Below, one piece after another: positions 1 to 11,863 of a stretch of DNA of 64,000 bases; position 1 is the stretch's first letter; each line of letters starts with the position of its first letter. The DNA is from Amia ocellicauda (Eukaryota; Chordata; Actinopteri; Amiiformes; Amiidae): NCBI RefSeq assembly GCF_036373705.1, contig NC_089857.1, positions 41,612,784 to 41,676,783 on the forward strand, read 5' to 3'. Made by a program: the position numbers and the translations under genes. The notes below the pieces were generated by a model, which saw only the letters and a program-made list of their open reading frames with translations, made no database searches and was not told the origin of the DNA.

Positions 1-346
1 TGTGGTATGGAGATTGGGATCTTAATAATAATGATAATGATACAAAATAAGAACAATAATAATAATTGTGCAGAGTATACTGTATCCCTTAGCCCTTTTT
101 CTGTCTCCTCAACCAATGGCTGATGTACTTCTGTTAATTTGGGTATTTTCAATTTTGGTAATTTATTTGGCTTACAAATACTGTTTTTTGTTGTGTCAAC
201 AAAGGAAATCTGTAGCCTTTTCCCCCTCTGACACCTACATACAGTATATGTGAGATCAGTGTGGATATTTCCTGATGTATGTATGTATGTATATATACTC
301 ATACATAAATATATATATACACAAATACTCTTTCTTTCTTCTCCAG
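1..346 (+). other. C6 intron (3' portion)
   Basis: This segment precedes the last C6 coding exon and ends in a pyrimidine-rich tract plus AG at 345-346, a good splice acceptor. It contains a short TATG/TA-rich stretch around 276-320. The earlier C6 exons lie off the left edge. I see no coding sequence in it. Confidence 0.7.
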
Positions 347-516
347 GGTCAAGATGTTATTGCCAGCTACCATACAAGTGCCCCAAGGATGTGAAACAGG
401 TTTTCTGTGTTGAAATGGTGAAAAGAAAATCCCGAAGGACTGTAAACCTCTGTGTTTTGGGTGCGATGAAATGTGCCACATTGCAAATGAGCGTTCTGCA
501 TGAGGGCCAGTGCTAA
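347..516 (+). CDS. c6: Complement component C6, last coding exon (C-terminal FIM module)
   Basis: This is the 3' terminal coding exon of complement C6, a secreted plasma protein that joins C5b and then recruits C7 to start the membrane attack complex. About 56 residues are encoded up to TAA at 514-516. They include CYCQLPYKCP, QVFCVEM and CVLGAMKCAT, which follow the cysteine pattern of the final factor-I/MAC (FIM) repeat of vertebrate C6, including the closing LHEGQC. C7, the nearest paralogue, ends differently, and C7 itself is identified on the opposite strand, so C6 is preferred. The exon opens in phase 1: GG at 347-348 completes a codon begun in the previous exon. The gene runs toward C7 and the two converge. 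All other C6 domains lie outside the window. Confidence 0.85.
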
Positions 517-535
517 ATATAGAGAAGAAGCAAAA

Positions 536-541
536 ATTAAA
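536..541 (+). promoter_or_regulatory. Candidate C6 polyadenylation signal (ATTAAA)
   Basis: ATTAAA lies 19 nt past the C6 stop codon. It is the common variant hexamer, but its closeness to the stop would make a very short 3'UTR, so a site further downstream is also possible. Confidence 0.35.
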
Positions 542-965
542 CACAAAATGCCAATGTTGTAACTATCCTACAACCAGTATCAACCTCTGGAGTAAGGAAA
601 ATGTACTCAGTAACAAAGCAGTGTGATTCTTCTGATCTGTAAAGGCCTAGAACAATGTAATGTTTTGCTTTTGTGAGAAGGTGACAAACACTGTCAGTCT
701 GAGGAACCTCATGCAACAAGGAACAAATGTCAAGCATTTATACTTGTAACTTCATTATTTCATTAGCACTGTCTTCTATCTGTTACAGAACAGTCCTTAT
801 TTCTTGTTGACGACAGTGGCTGTTATTCGTACATTCCAGATTTATGACCCATCATTGCCCGTTTTTGATCACTTACCCCTGCTCTGTTATCTTTCCTTGT
901 TTTGCAACAGTGTATTCAGCCGATGAGGTGAGATTCAAATTTAAATCCGTGTGATGCATGTCTGG

Positions 966-2188
966 TATGGAAGCATATAGAGGACTTAATTCAAATGTAA
1001 AGGCAAAATGGAACATGATTATGCAATCCCACAATTGCATAATGATGTTCCATTTATGCAGGCATTATTTGGGACAACATATTTGTTACGAACTGGCAAA
1101 AGAGACCTTTGAACTTGAGCCCTAGGCTGGCAGAGACTGCACTTTTGTCGTGTTTGTTCCCCATCCTGTATGAGTGCTCCCTTCCGTGTCAGTGATCCCA
1201 GTTTTTTACTTTGTTGTGTCTGATATAAAAAGGCAGCACACTCTATTCCTGAAGCTGTGAGCCGGGCTTACAGTGTGCTGCTCTTGTTCATGTTCCCTAT
1301 TCTTTGCAGCTGCAGTTCTGAGTTGTTAAAATAAAACCTCCTTAACTCTACCCTCGACTGGTCGATCGATATATGAAATTAGCCAACAGGACCTACACTT
1401 GTCAATCTATACGGTGCACCTCCACTTCTAATTTTACTTCTCTTGAAAGTGTTTACTGTCAATAATGTCATCATATGTATTCAGTTTTTTTAAATAACAT
1501 TCAAAATAATTGTAATTCCAGGAGCCTTGTGATTTCCAGGTCTGCATCAATACTTGAAATTGAGCGCTTTTCTCGGGAACAGAGAGCACAGAGCAGAGAA
1601 CAGAGATGCTGACCAATAGCAGCGCTTCAGGCCTGTTGGCATGTTCAGAGGTTCAGAGGTCGAAAGTTAGAGGTTGGTAGAGCAAGATCATGTATTTGCA
1701 ATAGCATTTGACATTGCATTTACAACGAGGGGCGCTGTTTCTCTTGTTTCACAATTGCATTCAATTGAATAAAGTCCATCTTGAAACTGGGTTGATCATG
1801 CATTTGTAATAGCAATCTTTGACCATGCATTTACAATAGCTTTTGACATTTTGTCCAGAAAACGGCATAAGAGCTAGGACATGTATTTGCAAAGAGTTTT
1901 TCTGTTTTCACAAATACATTATCATTTGATTAAAGTTCACCATAAAGCAGGGGAAGTTTTTGAAAATGCAATTGCAATTGGCTTTTGCATTTACATATTA
2001 ATATTGTCTGCGAATGTGCGTACTAGTATATGGAAATGAAAATGCAAATGAGATTATTGCATTTTCATTTTCATTTTGTCCAAAATAATGCCTGCATAAA
2101 TGGATCATCATTATGCAATTGTAGGATTGCATAATGATGTTCCATTTTGCATTTACATTTTAATTAAGTCTTCTATATGCTTCCATAG
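966..2188. mobile_element. Non-autonomous foldback-type DNA transposon with ~110-bp terminal inverted repeats
   Basis: The first ~110 bp (966-1076) reappear inverted at ~2078-2188, starting from TATGGAAGCATATAGA. Each arm contains its own palindrome: ATTGCATAATGATGTTCCA faces its complement across a ~5-nt loop. The insertion is flanked by the direct repeat GTCTGG (960-965 and 2189-2194), read as a 6-bp target-site duplication. The interior has no transposase. Its right half is built of diverged units rich in GCATTT and AATTGCA, and its left half holds an LTR-like stretch. The superfamily is uncertain. The element sits in the gap between the convergent C6 and C7 genes. Confidence 0.75.
1082..1400 (+). 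repeat. LTR-like segment nested in the foldback element
   Basis: This stretch has the order of a solo LTR: a TGTTACG-like start, a TATA-type box (GATATAAAAAGG near 1220), about 100 bp of transcribed-looking sequence, and an AATAAAA signal near 1330. No gag, pol or env sequence is present. No flanking 5-bp duplication could be matched, so the boundaries and the LTR assignment are tentative. Confidence 0.3.
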
Positions 2189-2556
2189 GTCTGGAGCTGC
2201 AGTACTTGCCTTGCATCGAGTCAAAGTGCAACATCTTTATACACACGCATTAATCAGATCCACTTAGACATGCACAAAGAGCATTCAATCACACAACATT
2301 CACACTGTCCAGTTGAGAGACAAAGAGTGTGCCATTAATCAAAGCCCTTTGAACAGGGATATCAAGCTTAGTGTATGTTAATCAGCAGCACGCTTAATAA
2401 CGGTGTCTTAATAGATCAAGGAAAAACAACTGTTTTGTAACCACAACATTTCCCAAACAGAACACAGCCAATTATTGTGCTAAGCTACAAAAACACTTTC
2501 ATTATCTGACCAAACTAGTCAAAATAAATCCAAATAGGGAGCATTAGTAGATTTCA

Positions 2557-2562
2557 TTTAAT
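2557..2562 (-). promoter_or_regulatory. Candidate C7 polyadenylation signal (ATTAAA)
   Basis: On the minus strand ATTAAA occurs about 315 nt beyond the C7 stop codon. No canonical AATAAA was seen nearer on that strand. The 2195-2876 stretch is otherwise featureless and is probably C7 3'UTR plus spacer. Confidence 0.3.
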
Positions 2563-2876
2563 AAGAGAATCCCTCTCAATTGTAATGTTACAAATGCATT
2601 TTTCTATGTATGCAAGATTACTCTTCTCCACTGATTTCCCTTTAGTATAATGTACAGTGATCAAAGCTAAAACTCAGGATCAAAACACCATCACATTACC
2701 CATGAATAGAACATAATGTAACACCACAGAGCCACACAATTGTAAAAAAAGAAAGCCTATACAGTTGTCTTCCAGCGGTATTTGTAAACTTAATACAGAA
2801 TAAATGGCAAACAAAAATAAAAGCATCCATTAATCTGTGAGATGAGATGTGCTGAACCCCACGGTGCCGCTGCTGC

Positions 2877-5800
2877 TCAGAACTCACACGGCTGGGTGCT
2901 GACCACAGTGACCTCCACGCCCCGGCACCTCCGGTGTCCTGCCTCACACTCGGTCATCGTCTCATCATCGGTGCTTCCCGCAGTGTGGACACAGATGTGG
3001 GCCCCCTTTTCGACGCATTCCCCATCTTCTCTGCACACGCATGTGTTAGCGTGCTCTGAAATGGTAAATCGGGTGGAATTATTGATGTGTCACATTACCT
3101 TGTGTCACATTTTATAAGAAATTGTACCAAATTGTATCCTTAGTGCAGTGTATCCCAACACTTAATTGAACTAATAATTTAATTAATCAGAGCCTTACTT
3201 GGAATTATATTAAACAGTATAGGTTTTAAGTATATAATTGTATAAATAACGTATTAAAGAACCAACTCTTATATTACACAAATTAAAAAGTCTAAACAGA
3301 CTGTTATTTCAATGAAGGGTTCAGTTAAGTAATTGAGAGCTCAGTTGGAACAAAAACCAGCAGGGTAGGGGGTTCTCCACTACCAGGATTGAGAACCACT
3401 GCCTTAGTGTATCAGCCCAAGTTCGGCATTTGGATTCTTTCTTTGTTTCTTCCTTTGTCTTTGTTGTTGGGTGGGGGGGGCAACAAATGACTAAATATTG
3501 AACTACATTTTATCCCGCTTCACTTGTCTTCCACTGGAGACTGAATGCTACATAAGCAGTAATGGAGTAAAGGAAAGAATTTGATACCATCACACTTCTC
3601 CCACAGCTGGCAGCCGGGGCAGGGTTTGCTCGGGGAAGGTGGGCCGCAGGCGGTGTTCTCGGCCAGGTTGTAGACGCGCCCCAGACACCGCAGGGCTTGG
3701 ACCTTACACACGCTGAGCATGTCGGTTCGACCTGTCTTTGCATTTGTGGCACAGACTTCAAGAGATGACCTAAAAGAAAGTACCCAATTGTAATAAGACA
3801 TAACATTTTCATTTGTTCCATCATGGAATGTCAGACACAATTTAACCTCAGGACTTTTCTGAATATGAAGGCTGAATGGTGACTGAGTTGTGAGCGCTGA
3901 TCCAATGAACGTTAAATCAAAGAAGTTCACCCAGTCTGCGCTGAAAGAAATTGAAAACAGAAATATATCATACTTACTTGCAATCATACGGCATTTTGCA
4001 CACACAGCGCGAGTTTTCAAGCTTTTCCCATGACTTGCACTGCAGAACTGGTGCTTTTGTGGTTTCAATCACTACAATAAAAACATGTATTCATAATTAG
4101 CTTCCATTATGATTATTGATCAAAGTCTGGTAACACTTTTTCTTGTAGTAAACAGATCAACGGCCTCCACTGGATATATATATATATATATATTTAAAAA
4201 AAGAGAAAGTATGTATTGATTGAGTCATTGAACTGTTTCTTTTGTGGATAGTGTTTGTAGGGAAATGCATGACAGTCACGAAACAGCCAAATGTGTAAAT
4301 TATCTTCTGTACCAATAAACATAATTTACAATGCATCTGCAGTTTCCCACGCATGTCACATTTGTTTGCTTACTAATGCATTTACATCTCTGCGTAGTTG
4401 CCATGAATTCAGAATTTGCACAAAAAAGAAAAGAATAAGTGTCCTGCTATCAACAATGTATATAACAGTTTACCTAGGAGAAATGTAGCCTGTGAACCAA
4501 CCATGTTTATTCATGATATAAACATGTTTTCAAAGCAATTTACCTGCATTGCATTTAATTTGTGTGATATCTGGGGACCAGTTGAGACTAGAATCGCACA
4601 TGATTTCAGCAGCCCCTGCTAATTGTTTCCCAGGTGGGCAGGATACTGAAATCTTGTCTCCTATCTGGTAAGTGGGCTTCCTGGGGTTGCTCTTCACATC
4701 AGACAGGAAATCTGGAGGCTCGCAGACTGTGCCTGTAAGGATCAAAATACCATCTCTACATGAAAGGTTGGGCAGATAACTGCTTCTGTAGGCACAGTGG
4801 GACACATTTGCATAATCACTGAGTTTACTATAAAGGATCATTCATGGGTCATTCCTTATTTCCAAGTGTCATAGTTATTTAAAACAAAACAACAGAAAGA
4901 AGAATGAGATTGCATTTCACTTTAAGCAAACTAAATACAATGTGGAAAAAGTTTTGTTTTTGTTCTTTTTTATGAAACTCTTAATGTGTCTTAACTTGAC
5001 CATAAAAATACTTACTCTTGCACTCAACAGGATGCAGAGTCCAGCTTAAATCTTCACCACATTCGGTTACAGGGTCCCCAATAATAAAATATCCCTCTTT
5101 GCAGGAATACACAATTTTAGTTCCAACCGGGTATAGAGCTTTAGGATCCTATGAATAAAATCAAAACATTTCAAGTGTTTCAGCTTCTTCATCCTCTGCG
5201 ATAGTGAAACTTTTCTATTGTGAAGTGGGTTCAGCGCCAAACACTAACCTGTCTAAGCCTTTGTGCTACTGTATTAATTCATAATGCATTTACATGGTCA
5301 TGAAGGTAAGATTAGATAAGTCTGATATCTATGCAATAGAATGCTATTTTTGACAGTTTTTTGTGAAAATAAAGAACCCCCCTGCATTGTATAATGCATT
5401 GTAGATTAAATTTAAACATTTAAAAGTAGATGAAGATTGAAGGAAGTTGATGAAAAAAACAGACTGATTTGTATCATTACCTGGACAAATCCATTCTGCA
5501 ATGAAGGAGGATGCTTACAGGATTTCTCGGTGTCAAATGTTGTATCAAAGCAGTGAGGTTCCATAAGACTAGGAATACAATCAGATAAAAATGGTTTTGT
5601 CTTCAAATATATTCTGACAAGATATACATAAGAACGAAAAATGACTACAGCGCCGCAGTGATTCCCCTTGTGCCCCGGAAAAAGGATTCGAAGATAAATG
5701 CTGCCATACTGTAACTTACCACAGAAGAATAAAACATAAGTCAGGTAGTGTAAAAATAGTTGTAACTATATAGAGAACATATGCAGGCCCATATTCGTAA

Positions 5801-8800
5801 GACTTTAATGTCATGTTAAATGTGTCACCCCCTTTTATAAAAGATGAAAAGCCATCACCCAATGGCACACAGAAATAAAAAGTGAAAAACACTGCATTTT
5901 CCTTTGTTGACTTGAATAAGCTCTTGGGGAATTATAGGTGACTCTTTCTCACTTCTTTGTTCCTCTTTGGTGAAAAAGACGTTCGCTGAGCAAGGCAGCA
6001 AAAGCTTTAGCAATACGGCCCACAGATAAGATAAGATGATTGTCAATCTAATTCGGTACTCTCTCACCGTAGATACTGAAGCTCCTCATCTCCACATTTC
6101 TCGTCTTCTCTGGCCTCGCCTATACAGTGCTTCCCTCCCACACTGGGATATGGGTTATTGCACAAGCGAGTCCTGGACCTTTGACCTTGGGAACAGGAAC
6201 TCCACAAAGACCAACAGCTCCAGCTCCCGTCCCTCACCCCTGAAACACAAGCAGGGCTGACTTCAGGAACTCCCTTTGCATGAAGCCTTGCATTCGTGTT
6301 ATGATTGGAAAATATTGACTCAAGATCTTTCTACAGCAGGATGTGTATGTTGAGGTGGTACCTGGTTGTTCTTGCAGCAGCGTCCCATGCTCACAAGCGT
6401 GTCCGAAGGTGTCTGGCTTGCAAGTGCATTTGCACTCTGTGCCTATGACTATAGGGATGCCGTTGTTCTGGCAAGGCCTACACCTGCAGGCATGCCTCTC
6501 ATTCAGATATTCTTCGATGGCGCGCGCCATATTGTGCTTCTTCACACCGGCGCAGGGTACCTCTTTCACCAGCTCAAACAATGGCATCAGCTGCAGTGTT
6601 TAGAAAGTCACAGCTTGTTAGCTAATTGGACAGAGGCGAATGTAACATTGCAAGGGCAAAACGTAAGATTTTCAAACCATTAGCCTCTTCAATTAAGGCT
6701 CAAAAGGGCATCAGTTTGGGACATGAATTTCAGGAATGGCTGTTCTTTATTGACTGATTTATTTTAAATGTTTGTGTTTATTTTGATTATGTTTAGAAAA
6801 ATATTGTACTACTGTTAGTGCTTTAATGTGTATTGATGAATAGATTAATTTCCCGTCAACGGGGATCATTTTGAGAGTGAACAACCTCCACCCTGCTACA
6901 AGCAGTACACACATTTACAAGAATATTAAGCAGATTCGTTATTTAATGCTTCAATACCATACCAGTATATTGATCGAAAATCCGGCCCTGTTAAGTGAAC
7001 TTGAACTGTCATTTCAGCAACCTAATATAGTGGTGTGTGTGCCTGCCAAAGTCGATTAACTGTAAGTGGTGCTGCTGTGATGGATGCCGTGCACACGCCT
7101 CACCTTCTGCTTGATGATGGATGGGTTCTGCTTCACTGAGCCGGCCCACTTGGAATAAAGTTCACTGTTCGCACTAGGGTTATTTAAATCCATCAAATTA
7201 AGGCCCGACGTAAAACCTGCACTCCCTCCAGTAATTAATGTCTTCACATTTACCTTATTGTGTTTGTATCCTATGAAAACAAAACAGACAAACAAACCAA
7301 CCAAAACAAAAAACTTTGAAGTCCCTTGGGTTAAAGAGAATGAACAACACTTATTTGATTTTAAATTAACAGGAGTGTTCCCTTTGCGTACATTATAATG
7401 AATCAGGTAAAATATATATATTGATATGACATTGCCATACATACCCTCAGCTGTCCGGAGTGCCTCAACAAGTTTGCTGCACTCTGACTTTTTAACACTG
7501 AAGAATAGAAACCCAGAACTTGAAGAAGTACATTTCTCTGCATTGTTATTCGATATACCTGCAAGAAGCAACAGGCAGAGAAAAATGTAATAGGTTGATC
7601 AAGAATGAAGAGAAAAAAAAGTGACATAAATTCATACAATAGCCTATATTATTACTATTATTTATTATTTTTTTGACCATAATACTGATACAAGTATAGC
7701 AATTTATTATTTGCCATAATGACAACTACATTTAAAATAACAAAATAGGTTATAATAATACATTCTTCATTAAACATAAAGAAGAACACAATTTTGTGTG
7801 AAGAAACATGTTTGCTTATATTTATAGGCACCTGTACATTTGTTTGCTATTAAGAAAATATGCTAGTATGTATTTTAGAACCCCTAAGAGAAAAGGTACA
7901 GTTTGACCTGTTTTTGATGGCAATGTTAAAAGCATTAAATGGCCTCCTAACATACCATTCTGTCTCATCTTCTCAGAATCCATGTAGAGAAGAGCCTGAT
8001 ACTGGCCACCAATGGCCCCTTCCTTCATGAAGTGAGTCCCATAGTGTTCAATCAGTTGCCGGTAAGCACCATACTCATACGCAGAGGGGAGCCAGGACAG
8101 CTCCTTCCAGAACTCCTCAGAGAGGGTCAGGTCTCCCGGGGCACCATTCAGAAACTGTGCCACTTCTACCTCGTTCTTGATCACCAGCAGCCTGTAGCTC
8201 TACATCACACACACACAAGAGAGCACATCTTTGAGTCTCACTGCCTAACTCATAGGAGCACAAACCCTAGTCATGAATGATGGCCCACAGGGTCTTCAGG
8301 GTTTCGTGTAAATCAACTCATGATTGGCCTAAGTGAACACATTCCAACCCACCGCCCATGCCTTCAGGGGCCCACAAAACCTGTTGGACTGATGTTCAAA
8401 GGAGCAGAGGTCTTTAAAGCCTAAGGTATAGGACCCAAGTGCAGTATGAAAACAGAGTCAAGCAAAAATGGCAAACAGTACAAAGCAGGAGATCAGAAAT
8501 TGGTAGTCAGGAAACAGGCAAAATGTCAGAAACTCGGATATACAGAAAACAAAGGGAGTAATGCCACTGTAAGGTAAACAAGACTGCGCAAGGAGTATGA
8601 GCAAACAAAGGGGTATGTATACTCAGAGCAGAGGGAAGCAGACAACAGTGGATGGGTGTGCTCAATGAATGGGAGAAGAGGGTCAAGTCAACTAAATGCA
8701 CATGGTGCTTAGGAATGGAATGTCAGAGAGAGAGCTAGAATTCGGGAGATGGTGACCTCTGGTGGTGAACTGAGGAAGTGTGGGGTGAAGACATGACAGT

Positions 8801-11742
8801 TGTGCACTTTCTACAGAGTTCTACAGATGTAGCATTTCACTCCAGACACCGTACTGGATTTGAGGTTAACTGTCCACAATCAAGGTACCCCCTTTGAACT
8901 TTTAAATAATGGTTATAAAATCTGAGAGCATCATTGGAATTCAAGGGCTTCTTTCAAAGCATCAACACAAGATAATGAAACAAATTCGGTACAATTGAAA
9001 AGAAGCAAAGGGAAGGGCAGGTGCATAGTTTACCTTCTCATTAGTCAGTTCACTGTCAAACACATGGTGAAAGTTGCCATCATAATTAGAGGTCTGTATA
9101 GATTCTGTGTGCTTTTTATAGGACCAAGAACTGTTGTAAAACTCATCACTGAAGTCGTTTTGAACCTTCACCTGGGACAGCAAATACAAAAGATTTTCTT
9201 AGTTTACATATTAAATATCTTTACAGTAGTCTACCCATAAATCATACAGTAGTTAATTTGTTAATGGAAGCAGCCTAGCTGAGACATACACTGAAGACCC
9301 ACTATCATCATTAAGACATTAGTTGCACAAAGCAAAAAGAAAAAACTAATGAAAAACACAACACTTGGTTATACTGAAACTAAATATTGTATCCTTATAA
9401 TTTGAGATCAATAACATTTTTGTACATGTCATGTATCAAGGGGATTGTCTGCATTTGGGAGACCCACCTGGAAGGTGTATTTGATCAGATTTTGTGTCAG
9501 TCTAAAGAAGGCGCTGTGATCCCCACTGAACACCTTCCTGCAATGCCCTCCGAAGCTCTTTGTGTTTATCACGCTGTTCCTTATCTTCCCCTTTAAAACA
9601 TCAAATCTAAAGAAGCAAATGTAGAGGATGGACAAATAAAATAAAATCACCACCATTTTGGTTTAAATAGACTGTTCCAAACAACATGTGACACAATAGT
9701 TGTAAGTATATAATTCCATTTGTTTTAATTTCTTGTCTTTTATTAACAGGGAGTTTACATGCAGCGTTTTTAACTCGTGAAGTGATGATGTGCATGCACA
9801 TTTTTTGTTTGTTTCTTATTATCATTGAGCTCTCTATATTGTTGTGGGTGTGTTGCGCACTATTCATTACTGTACATCAAGTTTGGAATCCTAACTTTAT
9901 TAAACACTTATATTCACAGCTTGCTAGCACCATCAGTGACGTGAAAAACCACTAGGGTAAAATCAGTAAAACAAAGTAGTAAACCACTAGATGGCACAAT
10001 CCACAGCTGCACACTGTTTAATTTGAACACGTTGTCACATGACAGCCATGGATTCAATGATGTCAGTGTCTCGAGTACTCTTCTCACGCATGTAAACCAC
10101 CCTTTCTAGGATTTTCCTGCAAAAACAGCACGAGAGCTGTGTGTAGAATTTACATATTAATTAACCCAATTGCCCTTAATTTGCATGACGTATGGTAAAC
10201 AGCAGCTCATCCTGAGTGCAATTAACTCCTAGATGGAGAGGGGCGTTTAATCTGTGACTCAAGCTTTGTCTCAAGTAGGGTCAAAACACATATGGAATCT
10301 CCGCCATTGATATCTGTACACAAATAAATAATCTAGCACAGCAACCCCCACAGAACTAACAATTGCTTTGAATTTATTCCAAAACCTCAGGCTTATGAAT
10401 AAATACAATTTAAAAAATCAGATTCAAACCCTTTTCCGGTGAGCTCTGCCTTGGGTGGGACTTTATCATTATCACACACATTAGTTTCTGCCTCACACCC
10501 GTGCTCATCAAAACCATTATCTTCACAGTCCTGATCCCCATTGCAGACCAAGGACCTGCTAATACACTGACCTGCGAAATGGAAAAATATACTCAGCAAA
10601 AAAAGAAACGTCCCCTCACTTTCAACTGCTTTTCAGCATACTTAACATGTGTAAATATTTGTATGAATATAAAAAGATTAAACAACTAAGACATAAACTG
10701 AACAAGTTTCACAGACATGTGACTAACAGAAATGGAATAATGTGTCCCTGAACAAAGGTGGGGTCAAAATCAAGAGTAACAGTCAGTATTTGGTGTGGCC
10801 ACCAGCTGCATTAAGTCCTGCAGTGCATCTCCTCCTCATGGACTCATGGGCTCATGGGCTGCACCAGATTTGCCTGTTCTTGCTGTGAGATGTTACCCCA
10901 CTCTTCCACCAAGGCACTTGCAAGCTCCCGGACATTTCTGGGAGGAATGGCCCTAGCCCTCACCCTCCAATCTAACAGGTGCCAGACGCGCTCAATGGGG
11001 TTTAGATCCAGGCTCTTCACTGGCCATGGCAGACACTGACATTCCTGTCTTGCAGGAAATCACGTCCAGCACAGGTGGGTTTGTGCCCATTGGTGATGTT
11101 GTTGCCGGTGATGTCTGGTAAGGACTTGCCTTACAACAGGCCTACAAGCCCTCAGTCCAGCCTCTCTCAGCTGATTGCAGACAGTCTGAGCACTGATGGA
11201 GGGATTGTGCGTTCCTGGTGTGACTCGGGCTGTTGTTGTTGCCGTCCTGTACCTGTCCAGCAGGTGTGATATTCAGATGTACTGATCCTGTGCAGGTGTA
11301 GTTACACATGGTCTGCCACTGCGAGGACAATCAGCTGTCCTTACTGTCTCCCTGTAGCGCTGTCTTAAGCATGTCACAGTACGGACATTGCAATTTATTG
11401 CCCTGGCCACGTCTGCAGTCCTCATGCCTCCTTGCAGCATGCCTAAGGCACGTTCACGCAGATGAGCAGGGACCCTGGGCATCTTTCTTTTGGTGTTTTT
11501 CAGAGTCGGTAGAAAGGGCTCTTTAGTGTCCTAAGTTTTTATAACTGTGACCTTAATTGCCTACCATCTGTAAGCTGTTAGTGTCTTAACGACCGTTCCA
11601 CAGGTGCATGTTCATTAATTGTTTATGGTTCACTGAACAAGCATTAAACATTGTTCAAACCCTTTACAATAAATTTAGATTTTTGCAAAATTATCTTTAA
11701 AATACAGTGTCCTGAAAAAGGGACATTTCTTTTTTTGCTGAG

Positions 11743-11820
<78 letters not shown>

Positions 11821-11825
11821 TAGAC

Positions 11826-11863
<38 letters not shown>

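Noticed and set aside
347..516. Reading this exon as part of C7 rather than C6
   Set aside because: It is on the opposite strand, C7 has its own terminal FIM exon at 2877-3055, and the cysteine spacing and ending match C6.
3520..4068. A 182-residue minus-strand open frame
   Set aside because: It reads through a C7 intron between two FIM exons. The splice sites at 3769 and 3978 give the C7 protein instead.
11819..11860. Regular short repeats that could be mistaken for a CRISPR-like array
   Set aside because: It is a pure TAGA microsatellite with no spacers, in vertebrate DNA.
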